In this document: positions 42,829 through 50,012 of the stretch, piece by piece
Layout of the letters: each line of letters begins with the position of its first letter
How positions within the stretch are numbered: position 1 is the first letter of the stretch
DNA from: Maritimibacter sp.
GTDB taxonomy: Bacteria; Pseudomonadota; Alphaproteobacteria; Rhodobacterales; Rhodobacteraceae
Direction of reading: 5' to 3'
Assembly: GCA_002701395.1 (NCBI GenBank)
Contig: NZVC01000057.1
Location: forward strand, 140,547-204,546
Length of the DNA stretch: 64,000 bases
Made by a program: the position numbers and the translations under genes
Notes under the pieces: model-generated
The model's database searches: none
What the model saw: only the letters and a program-made list of their open reading frames with translations
Told to the model about the DNA's origin: nothing

Positions 42829-43106
42829 TCCATGTATTCCTTCAACTGCGCCGCGACAGAGCGGGCGATACCGACGCCGCCGGCTTCCGCGACTTCGCGC
42901 GCGAAGGCTTTGGTCAACTGGCTGCGGAACATCTCTTCGCCGAAGCCGCCGGCGGGCGCGGGGATCGCGTCTGCCATCATCGTGGAAAAGGCGATCTCAA
43001 GGAACGAGGCCTCGAAATCCATCGCGGCCTCTTCGATGCTTATCGGCTGGTTCGCGGGGTGCGGGCCGGACAGCGGATGCAGAAGGGGCTTGGACTCGAT
43101 ATCCAT
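42825..43106 (-). CDS. flgJ: Rod-binding protein FlgJ, N-terminal domain only
   Basis: A 93-residue protein matching the rod-binding domain (MDFEASFLEIAFSTMMADAI, then GGFGEEMFRSQLTKAFAREV AEAGGVGIA). The muramidase domain of enterobacterial FlgJ is absent, as usual in alphaproteobacteria, so a separate enzyme must open peptidoglycan for the rod. It overlaps both flgI (stop at 43106) and the flgN-like gene. Confidence 0.88.
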   Translation of the reverse strand: MDIESKPLLHPLSGPHPANQPISIEEAAMDFEASFLEIAFSTMMADAIPAPAGGFGEEMFRSQLTKAFAREVAEAGGVGIARSVAAQLKEYME

Positions 43107-44206
43107 CAGATGATCTCCAGATCTGCGTGAAGGGCACCCGCGGCCTTGATGGCCTGCAGGATCGAAATGATTTCCTGTGCTCCGATGCCGATGGCGTTCA
43201 GCCCGTCCACCAGCTCGCGCAGGCTGACCTGCCCGCCGACGACAGCGAAGCCAGAGTCGCGCTCGTAGACTTCGATGTCGGTCTGCGGGACGATCACCGT
43301 CTCGCCGATGCTGAACGGTTCCGGCTGGCTGACCTGGGCGCTTTCGCTGATGCTGACGGTCAGACCGCCCTGGCTGATCGCGACCTCGTCGATCCGCACG
43401 TCGGCCCCGATCACGATGGTGCCGGACTTTGCGTCGATCACCACCTTTGCAGGGGTATCGGGTTCGACTTGCAGGTTCTCGATTGTCGAAAGCGCCTCCA
43501 TCACGTCGCCCTTCTCGATCACGCGCACCTCGACCGTGCCGGGATCAAGCGGCTCGGCGCGGGCGATGCCGACATGGGCGTTGATCGCCTCGGCAATGCG
43601 CGAGGCAGTGGTGAAGTCGGGATTTCGCAAAGCCAGCCGAATGCTGGTCATCCGCCGCAGGTCGAAGTCGATCTCTTGTTCGACGGTCGCGCCGTCCTCG
43701 ATCCGCGCCACGGTGGGCACGCCGCGCGTCAGGTCGGCGGCGGCGCCTTCGAAACTGAAGCCGCCCACGGCGACGGGTCCCTGTCCGACGGCATAGATCT
43801 GCCCGTCGGCGCCCGACAATGGCGTCACCAGAAGCGTCCCGCCCCGCAGAGAGGTGGCATCGCCCAGCGACGACACCTCGATATCGATCTCGCTGCCACG
43901 CCGCGCGTAGGGCGGTAGTTTCGCCGTGACCATCACCGCGGCGGTGTTCTTGGTGTTCAGCCCTTCGCCCGTCAGGTTGCCGACGCCCAGCCGCGACAGC
44001 ATGCCCTCGATGGATTTGCGCGTGAACGGAGAGTTCCTCATGCTGTCGCCGGTGCCATCAAGGCCGACGACAAGGCCGTAACCGATCAGTTGGTTCGACC
44101 GCACGCCTTCGAAGTTCACGATGTCCTTGAGACGAACCTGCGCCTGCGCGGCGGCCGCCGGCAGGACGACGGCAAGCGTCAGGGCAAGAAGAACGCGTTT
44201 AAGCAT
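43106..44206 (-). CDS. flgI: Flagellar P-ring protein FlgI
   Basis: A 366-residue periplasmic P-ring subunit with a signal peptide (KRVLLALTLAVVLPAAAAQA), then VRLKDIVNFEGVRSNQLIGY GLVVGLDGTGD, NTAAVMVTAKLPPYARRGSE and C-terminal LVDGLNAIGIGAQEIISILQ AIKAAGALHADLEI. The frame runs far upstream, but ATG 44206 begins the signal peptide. It is first of the flgI-flgJ-flgN operon and divergent from the OmpR-like regulator. Confidence 0.97.
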   Translation of the reverse strand: MLKRVLLALTLAVVLPAAAAQAQVRLKDIVNFEGVRSNQLIGYGLVVGLDGTGDSMRNSPFTRKSIEGMLSRLGVGNLTGEGLNTKNTAAVMVTAKLPPYARRGSEIDIEVSSLGDATSLRGGTLLVTPLSGADGQIYAVGQGPVAVGGFSFEGAAADLTRGVPTVARIEDGATVEQEIDFDLRRMTSIRLALRNPDFTTASRIAEAINAHVGIARAEPLDPGTVEVRVIEKGDVMEALSTIENLQVEPDTPAKVVIDAKSGTIVIGADVRIDEVAISQGGLTVSISESAQVSQPEPFSIGETVIVPQTDIEVYERDSGFAVVGGQVSLRELVDGLNAIGIGAQEIISILQAIKAAGALHADLEII

Positions 44207-44371
44207 CGCAAGGCATCCAATCTGAAACCCGCTCGGGCGGGAATTTACGTTATTCGCATATCCACCAAACGGTGGCCGTGGCCTGTTCCTGCGCCGCTTC
44301 GTGAAATTCCTTATCCGAACGGAAGGTTTTTCGTTGAACCGGCTGTCGACCGCAATGTACCCTACTTTTAG

Positions 44372-44380
44372 TTTTTCGCA
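44372..44380 (-). promoter_or_regulatory. Flagellar element TGCGAAAAA, copy 16
   Basis: An exact 9-mer in the flgI-regulator spacer. It is sense for flgI (165 bp upstream; TACATT follows about 13 bp after the element) and, in reverse, 18 bp upstream of the regulator ATG, which could allow autoregulation. Confidence 0.6.
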
Positions 44381-44398
44381 AGTTTCTCGGGAGCACCC

Positions 44399-45103
44399 AT
44401 GCGGGTAATTTTGCATGATTACGACCACGCCCGCGCGGAAGGGCTGTTTTCTGCCCTGCCGCGCCAAGGACTTACGGTCGAAGATCTGCCCAAGGCGGCA
44501 ATCGAATCAGGGATGGCCGGGCTGGACGAAGGCGCCGCCGTTCTGCTTCCGGTGCTTCTGGGGCTGATGCCCGAACGCGACGCCGCCGGACAGGTGCGCC
44601 GGATGCGCGCCGCCGGAGTGGCGAATCCCCTGTTGGTGCTACAGGACGATCTGGACCCCGACGAGGTTGCGCGAATTCTGGATGCCGGTGCGGACGACGT
44701 TGTCGGCGCACCCTTCGCGGCGGTCGAGATCGCGGCGCGGCTGCGGTCGGTGACGCGCCGCCATCACGGATTGCGATCGCAAGAGGTCCGGTCCGGTGCG
44801 CTGACGGTCTACCTTGACGGACGGCACCCCGAATTCGACGGCCAGCCGATCCGGCTGTCGTCGAGCGAAAACACGATCCTGCGGATTCTTGCGCTGAACT
44901 CTGGGAAGGTCGTTCGCCGCGACGCGCTGTTCGATGCGCTGTACGCGTTGGCGGACTATCAGCCGTATATGAAGGCGCTGGACGTCCACATCTGCAAGCT
45001 TCGCAAGAAGATCGAGGCGCATTCCGGTGACGGCGCCAGCATGATCCGGACCTACACCGGCAAAGGCTATGCTCTGGAAGGAGAAGCGCCAGTCGCGGGC
45101 TGA
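44399..45103 (+). CDS. Orphan OmpR/CtrA/FtcR-type response regulator with degenerate receiver
   Basis: A 234-residue protein. The receiver-like half (1-120) lacks key residues: the usual phospho-Asp position near 51 reads VLLPVLL, and the conserved Lys before PF is Ala104 (GAPF). The C-terminal winged helix (about 130-230) is intact: IRLSSSENTILRILALNSGK, KALDVHICKLRKKI and IRTYTGKGYAL. Orphan regulators such as FtcR of Brucella control flagella from a similar position. No histidine kinase is adjacent. GGGAG precedes the ATG. It is a strong candidate to read the TGCGAAAAA elements; this is inference. Confidence 0.8.
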   Translation: MRVILHDYDHARAEGLFSALPRQGLTVEDLPKAAIESGMAGLDEGAAVLLPVLLGLMPERDAAGQVRRMRAAGVANPLLVLQDDLDPDEVARILDAGADDVVGAPFAAVEIAARLRSVTRRHHGLRSQEVRSGALTVYLDGRHPEFDGQPIRLSSSENTILRILALNSGKVVRRDALFDALYALADYQPYMKALDVHICKLRKKIEAHSGDGASMIRTYTGKGYALEGEAPVAG

Positions 45104-45112
45104 ACGCCCGCG

Positions 45113-45637
45113 TCAGGCAAAGGCGCGTTCGGCAGGGGTGTCGGACGCGGGTGCGGCAAAGCCCTGAAGCATCGGGAAACCGCCAACGGTGCCGGACAGG
45201 CGCAACGTCTCGCCGTCACGCATCCGAAGACGCATGCTGGTCCACGTCACGCGGCGACCGTCGTGAAGCGCGGTCATGAACGACGTGATGCGCGTCTGAG
45301 CGTCCGGGTGATAGTGGCCGCGCAACGTGATCGGCGTTCCGGCAGGGCAGGCCCGCAGCACGAACGCGTCCAGCGTTTCGGTTTCGGCCTCGATCCCGAA
45401 GTCTTCCAGCAGATAGCCGGTGACGTCGAAGCCGGTGACGGTCAGTGTCACCATGTCGGTCCCATGCGCGGTGAACCGCAGCGCGTCGTCGGCGCCTGTC
45501 GTCAGACCAAGGTCACCAAGGATCGTGGACAGCGACCGGGCAGCGTGCCGGTGCAGGGGGCCGATGTGAAGGATGCCTTCCCCAGTCGCGGAATCAAGGT
45601 CCGAATGGCGAGAGAGTGTCAGATCGGCAAGCTGCAT
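45113..45637 (-). CDS. Hypothetical protein downstream of the OmpR-like regulator
   Basis: A 174-residue protein with no recognised family and no signal peptide. It looks like two similar beta-rich halves: DALRFTAHGTDMVTLTVTGF DVTGYL and TPITLRGHYHPDAQTRITSF. ATG 45637 (MQLADLTLSR) has AAGGA about 10 bp upstream; the upstream ATG at 45658 lacks one. It converges on the regulator with 9 bp between stops. A motility role is possible from location only. Confidence 0.6.
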   Translation of the reverse strand: MQLADLTLSRHSDLDSATGEGILHIGPLHRHAARSLSTILGDLGLTTGADDALRFTAHGTDMVTLTVTGFDVTGYLLEDFGIEAETETLDAFVLRACPAGTPITLRGHYHPDAQTRITSFMTALHDGRRVTWTSMRLRMRDGETLRLSGTVGGFPMLQGFAAPASDTPAERAFA

Positions 45638-45877
45638 TGGACAGCAATCCTTCTTCATTCAGGAAACACAGCATTCAAGACTCTGTAGTTCCTCGTGTAA
45701 CCGGGAAGGTATTGATCCGGACGGACAGCCGCCGTTTCTAATGTAGATATTAAAGTGTTTCCCAGCGTCTCTGACCGGAGACACTTGATCGTTACCCGGC
45801 GGAATCCTGCCCAGCTACTGATATTTTGATCGTTTTACCCAATAGGGGACCGGTGCCTTGAAGAAGCCTCAAACTGC

Positions 45878-46525
45878 CTAAACTAGGCTATGAGAAAGCG
45901 CGATCGACACCACATGTGTGGCGTTTCGCGCCCCAATCTTCCTGCGAATGCGCTCGATCCGTTTCTTCACGGTGTCTCGAGTCGTGTGCATCTGCTTGGC
46001 GATCTCGTCCTGAGAATATCCAAGCGCAAGGGTCTGGATCGTCGCGATATCCACGTCCGTCAGGCCCAGCCGCCCGTCATGGACCGCGACGATATGGTCC
46101 AGGATCTCGGCAACCCGCGCGATCTCTTCGTCCGTCAGCTCGCGATCGGGGCGCGACACGGCAAGAAGGCACTTCTTGTTACGAAGATGCTTGCTGCGTG
46201 TCACGGCGACTGCGCCATAGGCCAAGCCGAAGTCTTTCGCGCGCCGCATGACATAGTCGGCGGTGACGCGCTGTACCGTGTCCAGTCCGCTCCAGCGTGT
46301 CGTGCCGGTATTCACCATGCCCCAAAGAACCACGGGATCCAGAACGACAAGGTTGTTGGTGTCGTAATGGTCGCGCCAAGCTTCGGGGTAGGTGCTGTAG
46401 ACGAACTTGGTCTTCCAGACGTGTGCGTGAAGGACAAGGCAATAGCCCGAGGGTGCAATGGCAGAGAGTTCCTTGTCACACGCCTCGTAGTCCGGGATGA
46501 TTTCGAAGGGGTTGTCTTCGAACAT
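45878..46525 (-). CDS. LuxR-family transcriptional regulator with autoinducer-binding-type domain
   Basis: A 215-residue regulator. The N-terminal domain carries the autoinducer-binding pattern (YSTYPEAWRDHYDTNNLVVL DPVVLWG, then TRWSGL); the C-terminal LuxR helix-turn-helix is LTDVDIATIQTLALGYSQDE IAKQMHTTRDTVKKRIERI. ATG 46525 (MFEDNPFEI) has GAGGAA 9 bp upstream. No luxI-type synthase is in the window, so it is a solo or responds to a synthase elsewhere. Its position beside the flagellar locus suggests a motility link, unproven. Confidence 0.85.
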   Translation of the reverse strand: MFEDNPFEIIPDYEACDKELSAIAPSGYCLVLHAHVWKTKFVYSTYPEAWRDHYDTNNLVVLDPVVLWGMVNTGTTRWSGLDTVQRVTADYVMRRAKDFGLAYGAVAVTRSKHLRNKKCLLAVSRPDRELTDEEIARVAEILDHIVAVHDGRLGLTDVDIATIQTLALGYSQDEIAKQMHTTRDTVKKRIERIRRKIGARNATHVVSIALSHSLV

Positions 46526-46835
46526 GTGACACGTTCCTCGGTCGCACCGCTGCCGTAGCAAGCGTTACCAGTGGCGGACCGCGCCGCACTCTTCCTGATG
46601 GCACACGAACCGACCCGCCTTTGGTTAACAGCGAGAGACCGTGCTTGCCGTCTCAACGACAAGTTGTGGCAGCATCCTGAGGTTGTCAATGGTTACGCTA
46701 AGTCCTTTATGGCGTTCACTAAGTGCCGGACCTTCGTTGTGCTTTCGTGATGCAATACTGATCTGGGGTTGCACGGCGCGTTTTTGATGAACGCGTTCGT
46801 TACATCGTAAAGACCTGCGGGCCAGCATGGATGCC
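46526..46835. promoter_or_regulatory. Upstream region of the LuxR-type gene
   Basis: About 310 bp without a gene. It contains TTCACTAAGTGCC (46715-46727), a near-palindrome of CACT/AGTG half-sites also seen upstream of the small-peptide gene, and a GTTAAC (46626-46631). No canonical lux box was found. Confidence 0.4.
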
Positions 46836-46880
46836 CGGAAAGCAAAAGGGGAAGGCAAAGCCTTCCCCTTTTGCTTTCCG
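46836..46880 (-). terminator. Strong terminator of the 45-aa peptide gene
   Basis: A 21-bp perfect stem, CGGAAAGCAAAAGGGGAAGG C and its complement, with an AAA loop. Lower stem T-rich segments act as the release tract. It lies 23 bp past the peptide stop codon. Confidence 0.85.
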
Positions 46881-46902
46881 CGAGTGAAGTCCGTTTAGCG
46901 GA

Positions 46903-47040
46903 TCACGCCGCCAGTGCGTCGACCGGGCTTCCCGAAAAGATCTTGTCGCCGACCCGAACGGAAATCTGTCCGTTCGGCAGTACGCCGACAAAGAAGCCCT
47001 GAACCGATACGCAACTTCCGATTACGATTGTCCGAAGCAT
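46903..47040 (-). CDS. 45-residue conserved-looking peptide
   Basis: ATG 47040 to TGA 46903 encodes 45 residues beginning MLRTIVIGSCVSVQGFFVGV and ending IFSGSPVDALAA. It is compact, beta-rich (alternating hydrophobics, LPNGQISVRVGDK), with one Cys and no membrane segment. Support: GGGGATGGTGAG directly upstream, normal codon usage, a dedicated 21-bp terminator and a 160-bp AT-rich upstream region with inverted repeats. Function unknown. A start three codons earlier (47049) is possible. Confidence 0.72.
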   Translation of the reverse strand: MLRTIVIGSCVSVQGFFVGVLPNGQISVRVGDKIFSGSPVDALAA

Positions 47041-47076
47041 GCTCACCATCCCCTGTGTCATCCTACCGACACATTA

Positions 47077-47110
47077 AGTGATCCCTGTTTTCAAATCACT
47101 AACAAAGTGA
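47077..47110 (-). promoter_or_regulatory. Inverted-repeat cluster upstream of the small-peptide gene
   Basis: AGTGAT-N12-ATCACT (47077-47100) overlaps TCACT-AACAA-AGTGA (47096-47110), giving three AGTGA half-sites 40-70 bp upstream of the peptide start. This looks like a dimer operator; the regulator is unknown. Confidence 0.4.
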
Positions 47111-47204
47111 GCAAAAAAATCAGACTTTTGCGCTCAAATTGCGCAGATAAAGCAGAAATCGGCGGTTTCTGGGCTGGAATTTGTCAACAATAGGGTGAAG
47201 TTGT

Positions 47205-47612
47205 CTAAAGCCAATCACGCAGAATCGGAATCAGCGGAACGTCCGCTGGGGGCATCGGATACTCGCGCAAGTTGTGCGCCGTGACCCATTTCAGGGCCTG
47301 ACCCTCGCGCGATTGCGGAATGCCCTGCCATTTTCGGCAAGCAAACAAAGGCATTAGCAAGTGAAACGTCTCGTACGCGTGGCTGGCGAAGGTCAGAGGC
47401 GCAAGGCAGCTTTCCCACGTATCGATGCCAAGTTCTTCCTGAAGCTCGCGAATCAGGGCGGTTTCCGGGGATTCTCCCGGTTCCACCTTGCCGCCGGGAA
47501 ATTCCCAAAGCCCGGCCATCGACTTGCCCTCGGGGCGCTGGGCCAAAAGCACGCGGCCGTCCGCATCAATCAGCGCGACGGCCGACACCAGTACGATCTT
47601 GCTGTCGCTCAT
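47205..47612 (-). CDS. mutT: 8-oxo-dGTP diphosphatase MutT (Nudix)
   Basis: A 135-residue Nudix hydrolase. The Nudix box is GGKVEPGESPETALIRELQE ELG, with LLAQRPEGKSMAGLWEFPGG before it and the MutT-type tail WVTAHNLREYPMPPADVPLI P. It clears oxidised dGTP. ATG 47612 overlaps the argJ stop by 4 bp, the last gene of parvulin-argJ-mutT. Confidence 0.92.
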   Translation of the reverse strand: MSDSKIVLVSAVALIDADGRVLLAQRPEGKSMAGLWEFPGGKVEPGESPETALIRELQEELGIDTWESCLAPLTFASHAYETFHLLMPLFACRKWQGIPQSREGQALKWVTAHNLREYPMPPADVPLIPILRDWL

Positions 47613-48946
47613 GAACGATAGTCGGCGTTGATCGAGATGTAGGCGTGGGTCAGGTCGCAGGTCCACACGGTGGCGGCGCCATCGCCCAGCCCCATGTCGA
47701 CGCCGATGATCAGGTCGGACTGCTTCATATACGTCGCGCCCGCCTCTTCCTTGTAGTCCGGGTCGACCCAGCCGTCGCGGGCGACCTGAATGTCGCCGAA
47801 CCGGATCGCAAGCTTGTCGCGGTCGGCCTGCGCGCCGGACTTGCCGATCGCCATGACGATGCGGCCCCAGTTCGGGTCTTCGCCGGCAAGCGCGGTCTTG
47901 ACCAGCGGCGAGTTCGCGATCGCCATGCCCGCCGTCTTGGCATCGGCATCGTCGGCGGCGCCGGCAACCCGGATCTCGACGAACTTCGTCGCGCCTTCGC
48001 CGTCGCGGACGACCTGATGCGCAAGATCCAGCATGACGCCCGACAGCGCCTCGCGGAACGGGGCGATGCCGTCGCCCGTGATCTCGACGCCAGAAGCGCC
48101 TGTCGCGGCCAGCAGCAGCGTGTCCGAGGTCGAGGTGTCGCTGTCCACGGTGATGCAGTTGAAGCTGCGATCCGTCAGTTGCGACAGCATTCCCTGCAGG
48201 TCCGCCTGCGCGATCTTCGCGTCGGTGAAGATATAGACCAGCATGGTCGCCATGTCGGGCGCGATCATGCCCGACCCCTTGGCGATGCCAGCGATCTTGA
48301 CCGGCTTGCCGTCGATCTTGACCGTCGCCGAGGCGCCCTTGGGATAGGTGTCGGTGGTCATGATCGCCCGCGCCGCGGCGGCGATGCCATCGGCGGACAG
48401 GCCGGCTTTCAGGTCTTCGATCTTGGCGATGATCCGGTCATGCGGCAACGGTTCGCCGATCACGCCGGTAGACGAGGTGAACACGCGGTGTTCCGGCACG
48501 CCCACGATGCGCGACACGCCGGACACCAGTTCCCGCACCGACGCCATGCCGTGGCTGCCGGTAAAGGCGTTGGCGTTGCCCGAGTTCACCACGATGGCGG
48601 CACCGCCGTCGGCGCTGCCCCCGATTTTATCCTGACAGTCCAGTACAGGCGCCGATCGGGTGGCCGAGCGCGTGAACACGCCGGCGATCTCGGACCCCGG
48701 CGCCAGTTCTGCCAGCATCACGTCGGTCCGGCCCGCATAGCGTACCCCTGCCGCGACAGTGGCAAAGCGCACGCCGGCGATCTCCGGCAGGTTCGGAAAC
48801 CCGCCAACCGGGGCAAGAGGCGAGACGGGAAGCGGCTTCTTCGTCCGCGGTTCGGCCTCGGGCGTTGCGCCCGAGGTCTCTAGATGCGCCCGAAGCTCTT
48901 TTAGCTTCTGCTTGAGCTTGCGGATCTTTTTCTTCTTCCCGGCCAT
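47609..48946 (-). CDS. argJ: Bifunctional glutamate N-acetyltransferase / N-acetylglutamate synthase ArgJ, with basic N-terminal extension
   Basis: A 445-residue enzyme of arginine biosynthesis that recycles the acetyl group from acetylornithine to glutamate. Core motifs: GVRYAGRTDVMLAELAPGSE, VVNSGNANAFTG, the self-cleavage segment GSGMIAPDMATML (Thr about 234 becomes the new N-terminus) and GEDPNWGRIVMAIG. Compared with typical ArgJ it has about 35 extra N-terminal residues, mostly Lys-rich (KKKKIRKLKQKLKELRAHLE). No internal Met suits a shorter start, and the parvulin gene ends only 15 bp upstream, so the extension is probably translated. Confidence 0.95.
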   Translation of the reverse strand: MAGKKKKIRKLKQKLKELRAHLETSGATPEAEPRTKKPLPVSPLAPVGGFPNLPEIAGVRFATVAAGVRYAGRTDVMLAELAPGSEIAGVFTRSATRSAPVLDCQDKIGGSADGGAAIVVNSGNANAFTGSHGMASVRELVSGVSRIVGVPEHRVFTSSTGVIGEPLPHDRIIAKIEDLKAGLSADGIAAAARAIMTTDTYPKGASATVKIDGKPVKIAGIAKGSGMIAPDMATMLVYIFTDAKIAQADLQGMLSQLTDRSFNCITVDSDTSTSDTLLLAATGASGVEITGDGIAPFREALSGVMLDLAHQVVRDGEGATKFVEIRVAGAADDADAKTAGMAIANSPLVKTALAGEDPNWGRIVMAIGKSGAQADRDKLAIRFGDIQVARDGWVDPDYKEEAGATYMKQSDLIIGVDMGLGDGAATVWTCDLTHAYISINADYRS

Positions 48947-48961
48947 TGCCCCAGGACCTTT

Positions 48962-49828
48962 TTATTCAGTGACGAGAGTGGTGTCTTTAAGCACGGCGGG
49001 GTCGATCCCCGACAGGTCCGGGCGCTCGATCTCGGCGGCTTCGACAAGCCCTTCGATCTCTTCGCGCAGGCGGGTTTCCCACAGCTCGGCCTGGATGGTG
49101 TCGCGCACCTCGTCCAGCGCCGGGGCTTCCGGCAGACGGGTCTCGTTCAGCGTGATGACATGCCAGCCGAACTGCGTCTGAACCGGCTCGGACACGTCGC
49201 CGACTTCCAGCGCCATCACGGCCTCTTCGAATTCAGGCACCATCATGCCAGCGCCGAACCAGCCAAGGTTGCCGCCGTTCGGGCCGGTCGGGCCGGTCGA
49301 GTTCTCTTTCGCCAGTTCGGCGAAGTCGGCGCCGCCGTTCAGTTCCTCGACCAGTGCGGCTGCTTCTTCCTCCGTCGCGACAAGGATGTGGCTGGCGTTG
49401 AATTCCTTCACCGGCTCGAAGTCGGCGTATTTCGACGCATAGGCAGCCTCAAGATCCTCGTCGCTGATCTCGATCGCTTCGGCGATTTCCGTGACCTTCG
49501 TGCTGGCCAGGATCGCGCTTTCCTCGTTTTCGATCGCCAGTTCGGCGGCGCGGTTCGGCTCGGTCACCGATCCGCCCACGGCGCGTTGCTGGATCAGACG
49601 TTCAAGCAGGCCTTCGAAAATGACGTCGTCGGGCAGCGATTTGTTCTGGTCGGACAGGGCTTCGCGCATGATGATCATGTGGCCGATCGTGATATCGGTG
49701 CCGCCGACGGTGGCGACAACGGTGTCAGCGGTGACCTCCGCCGGCGTCTCGGCATCCTGTGCGACAACGGGGGCCGCAAGGCTCAGCGCAATCGCTGCCG
49801 AGGCCAGGAGGGTCTTCGAATAAGCCAT
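48962..49828 (-). CDS. Exported parvulin-type peptidyl-prolyl isomerase
   Basis: A 288-residue protein with a signal peptide (LLASAAIALSLAAPVVAQ), an N-terminal SurA/PrsA-like chaperone part and a PpiC domain (FNASHILVATEEEAAALVEE LNGGADFAELAKENSTGP, then GNLGWFGAGMMVPEFEEAVM and QTQFGWHVITLNE). It assists folding of exported proteins in the periplasm. ATG 49828 has AAGGA 7 bp upstream; the frame is open further. It is divergent from secA. Confidence 0.94.
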   Translation of the reverse strand: MAYSKTLLASAAIALSLAAPVVAQDAETPAEVTADTVVATVGGTDITIGHMIIMREALSDQNKSLPDDVIFEGLLERLIQQRAVGGSVTEPNRAAELAIENEESAILASTKVTEIAEAIEISDEDLEAAYASKYADFEPVKEFNASHILVATEEEAAALVEELNGGADFAELAKENSTGPTGPNGGNLGWFGAGMMVPEFEEAVMALEVGDVSEPVQTQFGWHVITLNETRLPEAPALDEVRDTIQAELWETRLREEIEGLVEAAEIERPDLSGIDPAVLKDTTLVTE

Positions 49829-50012
49829 AAGGTGATCCTTTTTGAACTTGGCCGCGAAAGCTCGCGACGTTGACACCATACCAACCGGCCCTTACATCGC
49901 CAAAAGGCGCGCAGGACCGCTTTCTCACCGCATTTCCTATGGGTTCGGGAGAGGGCGGGCAAGCACTCCTCTTACACGTTGGTTTGAAAACAGGCTTCCA
50001 GGCGGAGTAGAC

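Noticed and set aside
8865..44380. The TGCGAAAAA element as a classical sigma-28, sigma-54 or CtrA site
   Set aside because: It does not match TAAA-N15-GCCGATAA, TGGCAC-N5-TTGC or TTAA-N7-TTAA. Distances to start codons range from 0 to more than 160 bp, so it is not an ordinary fixed promoter core.
45659..45877. AAGTGT / ACACTT and GTCTC / GAGAC repeats in the spacer before the LuxR gene's 3' end
   Set aside because: Short arms, no T-run and no clear target gene; kept as background.
46800..46991. 63-codon minus-strand frame over the hairpin near 46850
   Set aside because: It reads through the 21-bp terminator stem and overlaps the better-supported 45-residue peptide in another frame.
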